From positions 1 through 64,000 of the forward strand of contig VXIS01000080.1 in assembly GCA_008704415.1 (NCBI GenBank): a stretch of 64,000 nucleotides of DNA, given 5' to 3'. The stretch comes from Sphaerosporella brunnea. Taxonomy: Eukaryota; Ascomycota; Pezizomycetes; Pezizales; Pyronemataceae. A program made the position numbers and the translations under genes. This document shows, piece after piece, positions 11,916 through 22,589 of the stretch (position 1 is the first letter of the stretch; every line of letters starts with the position of its first letter). Below the pieces are notes generated by a model that made no database searches, had not been told where the DNA came from, and saw only the letters and a program-made list of their open reading frames with translations.

Positions 11916-12971
11916 ATGTCTGACATAGCGGCACCCCCGATCATCGAGAGCCTGCTCCCTCCTCTGCTCAACCAGCTCCTGCCCGCCTCATCCTCACCTT
12001 CACCTCCAGCGTCCCTCCTCCCGCTTCTCGCCTCCATCCTCCGGAATCGTCTCCAGCTCCTCGCAGCCACAGGAGAACCATGGGTACCACTTCTCACCTG
12101 GAACAGCAAGAACGGTATCGAGCTTGCCACGCACATCTCAACTCTGGACGCGACCCCGCACCCCTCCTCGGGCGAGCTGGAGCTGGGCGAAGTGGTGCTG
12201 CGCGGGATCCAGCGCACCGACGAGGAGACGCTGAAAGCGGCTGCGGAGCTGGCGGAGTGGGGTCTGGTAGTGGTGTGGGTGTGGAGCACGAACGACCCGG
12301 ACGGGGAAGACGACGGCTGGCGAGTGTTGGACGTGCACACGGTTTCGAGTGCGGATGGGGACACCAGCAAGTGGCACTCGAGCGTGAGCGCAGCGGAGGT
12401 GGCGTTCGCATCCAGCCGTAGTAGCAGGGGGCGAACACTTGCCCCGCCGCCGGTTTCGCAGCAGCAGCAGGGTGTAAATGAAGATGATGATGATTATTGG
12501 AACATGTATGACCGTTCATCGGCAGCCACGCCGGCCGCCCGCGAGGTGCCCAACCCGCCGACTGAAGACGAATATTTCAGCCAGTACGCGGAGGTGGAGC
12601 CCGTGCTAGACTATTCCCCGCCCACACAGCATGAGGGCTACAGGCGGGATACAGTAGTTTCTGGGGCTTCTTATTCCCCGGATACCCACACGAGCACGTC
12701 CACGCCGCCAACTGCAACGTCCAGTCACCCATATGCTCCTCGCCCATTGTCATCTGAGTCAAACCCGCTTGCGCTCTACAAGGTTGCCGAAAGATCGGAA
12801 GAATCTGAGAATCACCAGATTCAAGTGGAAGTAGCGGTAAAACAGCACATCTCCACTTCGGTGAAGAGCATATATCGCCTAGCAAAAGCCGCCGGTATCG
12901 GTCGGAACGAGTTTGAGGAACTTCTGCGCACCGAGATTGCCGTTCTCTCCATGATGGATGAGGATACCTGA
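11916..12971 (+). CDS. Conserved fungal protein of unknown function
   Basis: A single-exon frame of 351 aa. The ATG at 11916 is preferred over an upstream in-frame start because it has a good CAACATG context and begins the ordered region (MSDIAAPPIIESLLPPLL). The N-terminal third is Leu/Pro-rich and helical (residues about 8-45), then GEPWVPLLTW and a region with VVVWVWSTNDPDGEDDGWRV. The middle is acidic and disordered with an EDDDDYWNMYD motif. The last 50 residues form a probable helical domain (KQHISTSVKSIYRLAKAAG...EELLRTEI). I believe similar proteins occur widely in filamentous ascomycetes, but I cannot name a function. No signal peptide or clear membrane segment. Confidence 0.8.
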   Translation: MSDIAAPPIIESLLPPLLNQLLPASSSPSPPASLLPLLASILRNRLQLLAATGEPWVPLLTWNSKNGIELATHISTLDATPHPSSGELELGEVVLRGIQRTDEETLKAAAELAEWGLVVVWVWSTNDPDGEDDGWRVLDVHTVSSADGDTSKWHSSVSAAEVAFASSRSSRGRTLAPPPVSQQQQGVNEDDDDYWNMYDRSSAATPAAREVPNPPTEDEYFSQYAEVEPVLDYSPPTQHEGYRRDTVVSGASYSPDTHTSTSTPPTATSSHPYAPRPLSSESNPLALYKVAERSEESENHQIQVEVAVKQHISTSVKSIYRLAKAAGIGRNEFEELLRTEIAVLSMMDEDT

Positions 12972-13255
12972 AGAACAAGGGGCATTACCCTTGATTAATC
13001 TTCAGGGGCAGACTATATTAATTTTTTGATATACGTTTTGATATTATTTTTCACACCAACTTTTGTTAACTATCAGGTTGTGGGAGTTTTGTCGTTTCTC
13101 GCTTCTTGGACTGATGATGGGCATCTGCATTCGTTGGAATCAGGCTGGTTTTGTTTAGTTGAGCGTCTTTCTCTGTGGGTTCTTTTCGCTTTTTTGTTTG
13201 TGTATGCAGGCTGTATAGTGAGTGACTTCCCGTCGCTCTATTGGGACCGAATATA

Positions 13256-13641
13256 CTGGCGCGGCCGAGTGCCAAGCTCCGGATTTTCTGATTGGCCCGC
13301 ACAACAAAAAACCGTGAAAATAAAAACTCGGCCGTCAAAATTCATCGTAAATTGGAAGCTCCCACTTGTAGTCGAATCCATCGCAAAAAACGCGATCCAG
13401 CACGTCCCGGAGGGCGGGGGAGTGGGAGGCTGATGTGTGGCGTTGTGTGGCAACGCTGGATATTCAGCATCACCGTTTCAACTCATGACGGCCCAGCAAG
13501 CCCTCCAAGACGTGCTAGATAGCGACTACAAGTGGGAGCTTCCAATTTACGATGAATTTTGACGGCCGGGTTTTTATTTTCACGGTTTTTTGTTGTGCGG
13601 GCCAATCAGAAAATCCGGAGCTTGGCACTCGGCCGCGCCAG
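13256..13641. mobile_element. TA-flanked MITE, family A, copy 2
   Basis: A 386-bp relative of 2084-2506. The ends read CTGGCGCGGCCGAGTGCCAAG and its complement, match perfectly over the outer 20 bases, and are flanked by TA (13254-13255, 13642-13643). The arms carry the same GATTTTCTGATTGG and AATTTACGATGAATTTTGAC blocks as copy 1. Differences between copies are largely transitions. The centre encodes a short MTAQQALQDVLDSDYKWELP-like peptide before a stop, which may be a relic of the parent element. Confidence 0.85.
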
Positions 13642-13707
13642 TAACAATTATCTATCCGCTGGATTAGAATTTTCGACCTGAGTTTTTGGCGTTCTATCGC
13701 CGCCAAA

Positions 13708-13825
13708 TACCGCATAAACTCGCAAGCAAGAGACTGGGCTAAGTCACTGCGCCATGTGGCAAAGTCACTAAGCCTACATGGCGCAGTGACTTAGCCCAGT
13801 CTCTTGCTTGCGAGTTTATGCGGTA
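13708..13825. mobile_element. Perfect 50-bp foldback element
   Basis: Arms 13708-13757 and 13776-13825 are exact reverse complements over 50 bases, separated by an 18-base loop. The outermost bases are TA (TACCGC...GCGGTA). This may be a TA duplication enclosing a 114-bp element. The lack of any arm divergence suggests recent insertion or conversion. It starts 66 bases beyond MITE copy 2. Confidence 0.85.
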
Positions 13826-14106
13826 GACCGTTGCTATAGACAGGGTCCCCACCCCCGGTTCTATTCATTCGATCTATGCAGCACGTATAGATGGTAGTTT
13901 GTTGCATAGACCAATTGAACAAGACATGCTGTCCTTTATTCTATCTGATGGGTGAAATTCCCCGTGCTTAGCGGCGAGGGAAAATGGGCTGCTTATAATA
14001 CCAGCAATCCGGTGACCACATGATGCAGGCCTTTACCGGCAAAGTCAAGCAAAAATCGATAAACAAACGTGTGCATTGAAATTCGTACAAAAGAAGTAAA
14101 AAAAAA
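13826..14106. other. 3' flank of AMP deaminase
   Basis: No gene or clear repeat is visible. The end of the AMP deaminase transcript probably lies here. Confidence 0.4.
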
Positions 14107-17100
14107 TTAATGCTGCAGCTCATTCGATCGACTGACCCCGTCCATCTCGGTCATACTCGATTGACGCTTCATGCTGCTACTGATCGCACCAGGCCACACT
14201 CGAGGCTCGGAGCCCGTGATGAGTATGTCCTTATATGCACCCTCTTGGTGGCCATTCTGGTTTGCATGGCCGCCAGTGTTTTGCCGCGAGAGCACTCCCC
14301 CCGGTGATGTGACTCCCATGTCCTGCCCATCTTTCGAGAGCATCCGTCTCACCGAGAATTTGGAGTGGGTAATAAAAGGTTCAACCGTGGAGGTAGTATT
14401 GACGGTGGCCATGCTCGTTGTCGGGGATCCAGGACGTGGCTCCAAGGGCAAGGCGGCAAATGGCAATGGCATTTCCGAGGGTATAGACTGAACAGTGTTT
14501 GAAGTAGGGGTGGTGGAAGCGTAACGTTCGATCCTGCAAACGCTGTTAGTGCCATAAGATATCGCGTATTGCCATGCAAAACTAACATCTTCAACTCTTC
14601 CAAAAGTGTTTCATGCCTGAACGCGATTCTGATGTTGGGTACGTTTGTCTTGTCCATGTTGTTTCCAGCCACTCCTGGCAGGTGATAATCGGCTCCGAGC
14701 CATCGCGCCTTGAGCGAACCTTCGAAGCCTGACTGACGGACGCTGTTCATTGCAAGCTCACACATATCGACGGCGCTCAACTTGTAGATCTGAGCCGCGA
14801 CCGAGTACTCTTCTATGAGTGGTTCCTTAGTGAATGCAAACTGAAGAGGATCATCGGTTGACAGTGAGACGTTTAAGCCTCGCTTGAAATACTGTAGGAA
14901 TGGGTTTTTGTCATATGCCAGGAAAAGGGCATTGTTGGACAGAGGAGACATCGCAATACCGATCTGCTCCAGATAGAATATATACTGGAGTAGAGGAACC
15001 TTGCGCAATAGAATACCGTGGCTGATGGAATGGCAGCAAAGCACAGCGGCCGCGAGATGATCAGTGTCGCCAGCTTCTCCGCAGTGAGGCCGGACGACAA
15101 AAGTATTGAATCCACGCTGCTTTCTCCAAACATTCAACGACGCCGTATTAGCAAACAGGTAGTAAATCCAATAGCTGTACGGCGGGTTGGTTTTGAAGTT
15201 CCAGTCCGCCGGCGTGGGGAATTTCTTGAACGTTCGGCGTTCCGGCTTGCTCTCATCGTCGACACTGTCAAATCCGACAACACGCTGGAGGAAAATGTGC
15301 AATTTGGGATGGCTGCTGGGATCCCGTGTGACCTCGAAGAGCGGATTGAAGATGTTCTTGATGACCTGGTCAAACGAGTCGATGAGATTGGTCGATTTGT
15401 AAACATCGTAGAGGCGAGGGATCTGGATCAACCAGCGGACGTTGTGGGTGAACAACTTATTGTCAACAACCCAGGCCGCAAGTTTGTCCCACTCATCCTC
15501 AGAGCGTCCGTAGATAGAGATGCGGTACTCCGCCATCTGATACTTACTGGCCTCCAAATCGGAAAACACCTCTGATAAAATTGTCAGCACTCCTATGTGA
15601 CGGTCGTGTGAGCGCTACATCTTTACCTTTGGTGATCTCAGCAAGGTATCGACCTTTGACGTAGTTATCCGTCTTCAGGAAGATTGTTCGCAGCCGCGAC
15701 TCTCCCACGGGGTTGTACTTTAGATTGAACTTATCAAACCGGTGGAAGGAGTCTGTGTGCGCCTATGGTTTGAAGCGTTAGGCCCGATGCTGTCATTACA
15801 GAATCGTGATATACTGACATGCATGTCCAGCGTGTCGATACTTAAATCGTATGCTGTAAGGTTGATACTCGCGAATACTTCTGTCAATGTCAAGTGCTTG
15901 CCATCCCTATATAGCACCACTTCCTATTCTCCGCAATTAGTGTGAGTCGTCGACTCAAGAAGAATGGAGTATATAGGCACCTACATCCGGGCACTTCTTC
16001 ATCTTACTCTTGATGAACCGCAATAAGTGTTTCTGGTTCATGCAAGCAGAATGATGAACGTGAGTATCCACTTTACGAACATTGTAGAAATCTCTGTGGG
16101 GTACTCTCTGTGATTATAGTCAGCATGATTGGTAATCCGCCTCGTTCATAAAACAATGCACACCTTTGAATCAGCCATCTCTTGGTGCTCATTGAGAAGC
16201 ACGTAGAGATTCCATCGGCCCTCTAGATATTGCAGGCGTCGGAATGCAAAGCTTTTACTTGGTCCATCACTCGAAATATCCAAAACTGTGTCCAGGTCCA
16301 TGTAATACTCTCGTATCGCAGGAATAGAGACAATAGGCATGTCGTTATCCAGAGCTACAAGGGGCGATTAGCTCCCAGCTCGCAAATAATGGAAAAGAAG
16401 GGTTGCCTTTTTTATTCTCGTAAACCTGATAGACTCCTTTATCGTCCAACCTGAAAACCATCTCATCCGCTCCAGGAATCTCAACCTCTTCGTAGACGAA
16501 ATCTTCACCAATGTCCTCCCCGGGCTTTCGATGCTTTGTTGGTATTGGCTTCTCGCTCCCAGCCCAGAAAGATTTTTCAGCAGCACTGGTTTCATTCATT
16601 TCCGTCCCACCCTGTTGTCCTGGCGCGGCTGAGCGAGGCTCTTCCACCCACACAGGTGGTGGGGGCGGCGGATATATCTTCCAGCTTGGGTCATCTTTGG
16701 GGTTATCCTGGTCCCCTTGTAAAGAAACCCGCAAATACTTGTGCCGCAAATCGAGGACTTTCTGGATATTGGTGTAGATCGCAGATAGCTCGGCGGACAA
16801 TGCAGGATCATCTACGAAGAATCGGACAGTGAGCCACAGCCGCCCATCTCGGAAAGCGCAAGCAACGAAGCATCTTTTGTAAACTTACGACTAGCATAGC
16901 CACTCTTTGCGTCAATTGACCCGCCATCTGGAGTTGGAACAGTGTATTGTGGGACTGCTTCGAGGATACCATGCGGGTCGAACCTGCCCATGCCAGGTCC
17001 TTGAACCATACTGGCCTCTCTTGGCTTTTCCAATGATGCCAGACCTGTGGCGGGAGGTGCGGGCGTGTGGCTCCTGGATGTCGGCGTCCCCGCGAAAAAT

Positions 17101-17480
17101 GGGTGCAAAGGTAAATTTTGTTGGTGCGAAGAAGTAAAAGACCTAACGCTTCCGTTTTTACTTCGCGTTCCTGGGCCGCCCCAGTTTGATGATCGCAAAA
17201 CTGGGGAATTCCAACCGCTTTGACCGGCTGCACCATGGTATTGCTGCTGCTGTTGGAAAAAGAGCTTCGCATCGGTTTGTCGCAGCGTTTTCTCCTGTTT
17301 GTAATCATAGAATGCAGACTTCCTCTCTCCATCCATACCGGTGCTCATTTCCCCTGCGTGATCGATCTCAGGTGACGAGGACAATTGGCTCTCATCTTGG
17401 AAGCCATTGTAGTCATTATCGTCGTCGCCAGCACTGGAGGCTGCCCGACTGTGGATACCTGCAGCACCCGGGATGTCCAT
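14107..17480 (-). CDS. AMD1: AMP deaminase
   Basis: Hydrolyses AMP to IMP and ammonia in the cytosolic purine nucleotide cycle. Eight exons: 17480-16889, 16811-16407, 16354-16164, 16107-15985, 15923-15819, 15762-15627, 15571-14587, 14533-14107 (987 aa). The N-terminal 250 residues are low-complexity. The catalytic half has [12 protein letters not shown] (zinc ligands), a [16 protein letters not shown] substrate loop, HCGEAGD and [10 protein letters not shown] with the catalytic aspartates. The third exon junction needs a GC-AG intron (16406-16355, donor AAG|GCAACC); no GT donor gives the right phase. The start is uncertain. The frame is open upstream to 17510 and beyond but without ATG, so the first in-frame ATG (17480) is used. 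A small upstream exon (ATG near 17700) is possible. Confidence 0.95.
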
Positions 17481-19457
17481 TGGAGTAGCTGAAGCTGGAT
17501 CAAGTGACACAGGAGGATGGTGCCTGAATTGGAGGAAGTTGAGCTTGCAGCAGAACCAGATCGCTCTCGAGCTGGAGGCAGTGACGTTTGATTTAAGTAT
17601 CCGGGAAAGTCAGCGGGCTTGAATACTTATAACAGCAGTGATGTGGGTCAAGGACACCTAGAGGCGGGGTTGTTACACAGGCTGCTTAGCAGCAGTCATC
17701 GCATATCGCCGGCGCACTAGAGTAAGGAAGGTATCGGGACCTCTACTTCACCACCTACTTATGTAACCTACCTACCTAGGTAGGTACTTCCTCTTCGCAC
17801 ATCTCCTGCCCAGTGTTCAACACGCCGAGCAAGTTCGTCGCGAAGTCTTTCTTGCGCGAGGAAATCTCATATCATCAGAAGTGTTGAGCTAATCGAGCGT
17901 TCCTCTCGGATTTCAAAAACCGGTATTCGATTGAGAAAAAGATCAAGCTTCTCGTCGAACTGAAGGAAAAGGTCAATGCTGTTTCCAGCGAGCTGAATAT
18001 CCACAGCAACAAGATCTCTATTTTGGTGGAGGGAAGCATTAGAAGAGTCGTCCTGCTGCAGAAAGGCGAACCGCGGGTTAGGTCTATCACCATTCACACA
18101 ACACCGGACATCGTCGTTTTCATTCAATGAAACTCAAGCCTGGCACGACAGAGCAATATTGGTTGGCCAAGGCGCAGGATCTGGGTACGATCCTATTCAT
18201 CTTGTCATGGATTGACGTATATCGCGAGAATTGATGTTAGAGGGAAGGGAAATCAAGTCATCCTCATGCGGTAAGAGCTCCGGGCATCTGGCTTTGGGAG
18301 TTGACAACTCTGACATGATATAGAATTTGGCGTCGCAAAATTGCAATCGGAAGGACTATGGTGATTACTTTGTTTGGCGGCATTATGCCAAATATCAAGC
18401 ATACCACTGCTGTTGGAACTACCTTTGCGCCTACAAACGAAAAAAAAGACGGAATCTTTGTTTTCCCAGCCCTCTAACGCTCCCGAGAGTCAAGACAACA
18501 GCCCTGAAGCGGAAGACACTGGGAATATGACTTGCACAGCTTCTGGATGACTACTGCCAAAAGGCTACTCTTTCTAGGATGCTGGAGACCTATTTCAGTA
18601 TGCCTTTGAACAGAACATCGTCGTCGCATCGATCGCAAATAGATGATATATCTTGCGAATTGTTTCTGTTAATAAACACTGGCATTTACTTACAGTATTC
18701 GTCATGACCATCATTCTCATACCCGAACCTTCGCACAGCGATCTCTGCCGGCCGATTCTTCGCGGGTCATCCACCACAGACACAAGTGGACGCAAAATAT
18801 CTCTCACCCGGCAGCCATGTCAGACGGACACCGCCTCCTACATACAGGATCAGTCCCCTCCACAACAAGTTCAACAACACGGTTGGCGGCTAGCGTCTTT
18901 AAATCTAGCAACCGCCTTTTATCCCTGTTTCGTGTGAGGAATAGACCCTGTTCCTAAGCAATGGCTAGCTAATGCGATAACCCGTCCCGGTGTTGCCATT
19001 CGAGGGGTTGTTGACAGCCCCCGGGCCTACGGGAAAGTCTTCGAATGACGGTGTAAGCGTTGGCAAAAAGCTATCGTGCACACATTCCGACAAATCTGCG
19101 GCTTCGACGTTACGTTGTAGTTTACTGTATCGAGAACTAAGGGTATCAAGTACTCGCCCATAAAACAATGTTTACCGCGGAAATTCGGGAAAAACTGGAG
19201 CGTCTACAGTGCGGCATGACGCTTGCAGGTGCTTTTATATATGTTTGTATTTTGTGCCTATTTTTTTGTCGCGTTTTTATGTTGTGTGTACAGATGTCAT
19301 GACATAGTATAGAAAACTTACCCTCCTGCAAGTCATGGCATAGAAACCCTTTTCTCCTAGAGGTAAGACCTGACTGGACTTCAAATCTTTTCGTCCCCAG
19401 CTGATAATACCTAGGTAGGTACCTACTTAAGTGGGTAGATACACTGCATTTAAACTT
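17481..19457. other. AMD1 upstream DNA and gene-poor gap
   Basis: A near-palindrome built on CCTACCTAGGTAGG lies near 17765-17790, with a similar one near 19408-19430. On the plus strand about 17890-18130 encodes a helical, charged stretch (KKIKLLVELKEKVNAVSSEL) ending in a stop. At about 18357-18475 the plus strand reads MVITLFGGIMPNIKHTTAVG. These may be relics of one gene, which I do not recognise. No complete gene is supportable. Confidence 0.35.
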
Positions 19458-19465
19458 GTCACACA

Positions 19466-20266
19466 TAGTGATGGACATAAGCCGAGCCGAGCGAAGCCTG
19501 ACCCTTCGGCGAGCCGAGCCGGCTCGAGCCTGTTGCCTGACGAGCCGAGCTTTTGCTCGAGCCTTTTGTTATGGCTAACTAGGTAGGGGGAGACATCCCG
19601 TCGGCAGGGCGCAAATGAAAAGTGCCGGTTGATCGAGGACATTCTGTGGAATTCCAGCAGTTCAGTTTCACTGCTCAAAAGCTGGCCTAATTATAAGAGC
19701 CTCGATGACTGGGAACTTCACAGCATCAATAATAATTCTACAAACAGCAGGGATACCGCCGATGGACAGAGAGAGAGGTTGAGGATGCTTTCAGTTGCAA
19801 GGATGAGGATGCGGGAGAGAGAGCGAGGCTCGGCGGCCGGTCAGAGCGAGACCATGCAGGGCGAAGGTAGAGCGGCCGGTCACAGCACGGGTCACTCCGA
19901 ATCAGACCACCCTAGCTGGAACGAACGTGAGGATGATGCCCATGGTGTTGGCAATGCTGGATATGGTGATGGCCAGGAGCATCCGGACGATGGCGACGAC
20001 GGCAACGCCGAGGGCATGGACGCAGCTGAGGAATCTGAGCTAGAAGGCTTTGATTCCGGATCAGATCTGTCGTATATATACTAGTATAGCGACGTCTCTA
20101 ATGTCACAGTGTGCAACCTCTTATTTACCGGCTCGTACATCATAAGCTCGAGCCAAAGCTCGAGCTTTTCAGGCTCGGCTCGGCTTGACGAGCCCATGTT
20201 CTAACAAGCCGAGCTGGCTCGAGCCTTCCTCATGGCTCGGCTCGGCTCGGCTTGTGTCCATCACTA
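19466..20266. mobile_element. Non-autonomous hAT transposon
   Basis: An 801-bp element bounded by TAGTGATGGACA terminal repeats (the left end reads TAGTGATGGACATAAGCCGA; the right end is its near complement). It is flanked by a perfect 8-bp duplication GTCACACA (19458-19465 and 20267-20274), the hAT hallmark. Both subterminal regions carry many GAGCCGAGC/GCTCGGCTC repeats, the usual transposase-binding arrangement. The interior has a plus-strand frame (19629-20084, 151 aa; Arg/Glu-rich then acidic) with no hAT dimerisation or zinc-finger motif, so it does not look like a transposase. Confidence 0.92.
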
Positions 20267-20312
20267 GTCACACAGTAATAAAATGTTTGTTTACCTTTAA
20301 TTATATTACAAT

Positions 20313-20424
20313 GTCTCCAAAAGGAAGTCAGTAAAAACAAAAACCCTCGTTTGTAAGCTTCAAAATCTCCCTATAAGGCAATTCTTTGCCGCTAACCAAA
20401 TCTGGGGGGGCCGAGTTTTTACGG
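20313..20424. mobile_element. Fragment of the CCGTA-ended MITE family
   Basis: This 112-bp stretch matches the right half of the element at 25510-25991: GTCTCCAAAAGGAAGTC, a GTAAAAACAAAAACCCTC block, then GCCGCTAACCAAATCTGG. It ends ...TTTTTACGG followed by TA (20425-20426). The opposite arm is missing or too diverged to place. It lies next to the hAT element. Confidence 0.7.
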
Positions 20425-20426
20425 TA

Positions 20427-22589
20427 ATTGTAAATCTTTCTCGTGTAAACAGATTTGATATCTAATTCGCACTTGATCTGCTTGTTAACGGATCCCAAGA
20501 GCCGATCGTCCACAGATAGATCCAGGCTTGAAATCGCTGGGAGCAAGACCCTGGGCCGTTGGCTAGAGCAACCAGACGGCGCGAAGCGAGGCAGGGTAGC
20601 CCCAGTTCATGCAAAGTTGGGCGGTACATAGGCTGAAGGGAAGTAGTTAAGTACTTACATATTCCTTTGGCTGACTTTCAATCGAATCAGCGTACCTGCA
20701 GTCTGCGGCATCAGGGTCCTCCTGACGGCTTAAGCTTTTGAACCTATGGTAGTAGATTCATCCGGACAAGAAGCAGTGTGAGCGGTTTCCACTGGTCGCA
20801 ACGGTTCATAGTTTAATTGGTTGGATCAATTCAGAGTTGTCAATAGCCAACCAGCCCGCAGGCTGGGCTGTTGGCTTCAAGGCTTTTATAAAGGCCCGGC
20901 CCGGGGCTTTTTAGAGGGGATAACAGCCCCGCTGGCTTTTGAGCGGGGTCACCTTACAAGTGATGGCGGGCCGGACACGAACGTGAAGAAGACGAGCACC
21001 AGTACCTAATAAATTATAAAATGCGAGAGCTATATAGAGGTAATTACTACCACGCGCCCATGCTCAAGTGATCTGCTTATCCGATTCACTGCTTCCCCGG
21101 TGCCGGAGACACTCGGAGAGCTATGAGTAGTAATGGCAGCCTAAATTTGAATAACTGCATGGCACAGAGACACGGTCCAGGATTGCGATACTGGGTGCGA
21201 GGAAATTCAAAAGATTGGCACAGCTAAGGTTCGATATTTCCCAAGACAGTGACGGCGTGGGGGTCCGACTCGGGAGTAGGTGAGCATTTGCTTCACAGGA
21301 AATCACTCGAGACCGGACTGCCGGACTGAACCGACTACAAACTTCGAACGCTGGGCTGCCTTAGAAAGTCAGCCGGGCTGGCTTCGGCTTTTTGGACAAA
21401 TCTGGGTCAATTTGGTTGGATTGGTTTGTTTGAGGCACTTGCAGAACCGCCCACTACTTCTTCTACATACAAGGTCTAGAAAGCGCTACTCCAAAGAACC
21501 AGCAGTTCACAATTGCAAACATCTCCTCCTCTACAAGACCAATGGACGATTTAGAGCACCAGCAACTCTCCCATCAGTCTCCCACCGACAACTTTTAGAA
21601 ATGCTAGCTTCCACATCTCTATCTCCCCCTCAAGAAAACGGCACAGCTGGAAGCGTACCCCGAACGTGGCCGGGATAGTCCCGCGTGGCGGCCATTCGGA
21701 CTTATTCCTAGCGTCACCGTAAGCCGGTTACCGCATCAGCGGCCGCGGCCGTTCTCGGCCTCGGGGGCGCTGTTTAGGACCTGTTCGGTTGCCGCCTTGG
21801 TTTTTTCGAAGTTCAAGGAAGCGTTTGGCAACCCACCAAACCACAACTCCGAGTTCACAAAAACTATGGTTTTCGAGTTTTACCTCTCGACTTATGGCTA
21901 GGTAGAAGAGTCAAACACTTTTTCACAACGTCAGGGCATCATCTACTGAGTAAACGAGACCAGGCATAGAAACAGAGGAACAAAATCGTTTGGTGAAAGC
22001 ATCCTGGGGGCGCCAATTTTTTGGCCCTTTATAACAGACGCTTCAAGGCCCCGAGCCGAACGTCTAGTTATCGACCAGGCCAGCCGGCCGACCAGAACTG
22101 CAATCCGCAAAATTTTCGGTCTGCTCGGCTGACTGACCAGTGGGGAAAACCGGTCAGTTGACCAGCCCTGCCGGTCGCTGGGTTATTCGCTTGGTTGGAT
22201 GGGCCACCGTTTCGCTTTCAGTGCTAGTCTATCAGTTCCCCATTTTTGAAATACAGAGCTCAGTATTTTCAACTTTGGTTCCCGTAAAATTTCAAGTGTA
22301 ATTGAGGAGTGTTTGGCAACGTGTGAACTCAAATGTAGAACTCCCGGGAGCGATGGCTCTGAGTGGGAACGAAAACTGACCGTTGACTCAGTTCCAGTTT
22401 TTGCTCGATCACGTGATTATTTTTTTCTAAGCTGTGGAGCGCCACTGCTGCGCCTCCCATCAGATCCGCATCGTGGATCACCGAACACAAAGGCAGTCCA
22501 GATACGCCGGGGGCCGATCTTCTACACGAATCTTTTACACATAGCCTCCTGCCTCGAAACACCTCCCCCCCGAATCCGGAGTCTTCGCG
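20427..22589. other. Gene-poor gap before the neurochondrin-family gene
   Basis: No gene is supportable. Several GC-rich short inverted motifs occur: GCCAACCAGCCCGCAGGC with its complement near 20846-20880, and CCGGTC/GACCGG repeats near 22070-22180. These resemble decayed subterminal regions of hAT-like elements. A TTTGGCAAC motif recurs at 21824 and 22312. The last 100 bases are the probable promoter of the downstream gene. Confidence 0.35.

Noticed and set aside
13026..13433. 135-aa frame downstream of the unknown gene
   Set aside because: It runs into the inverted arm of MITE copy 2 and is not protein-like.
19629..20084. 151-aa frame as a host gene
   Set aside because: It lies wholly inside a hAT element with intact ends and duplication; treated as element content.
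21821..22320. Recurring TTTGGCAAC motif and GAGTTCACA/TGTGAACTC pair as transposon ends
   Set aside because: Matches are short and no target-site duplication was found.
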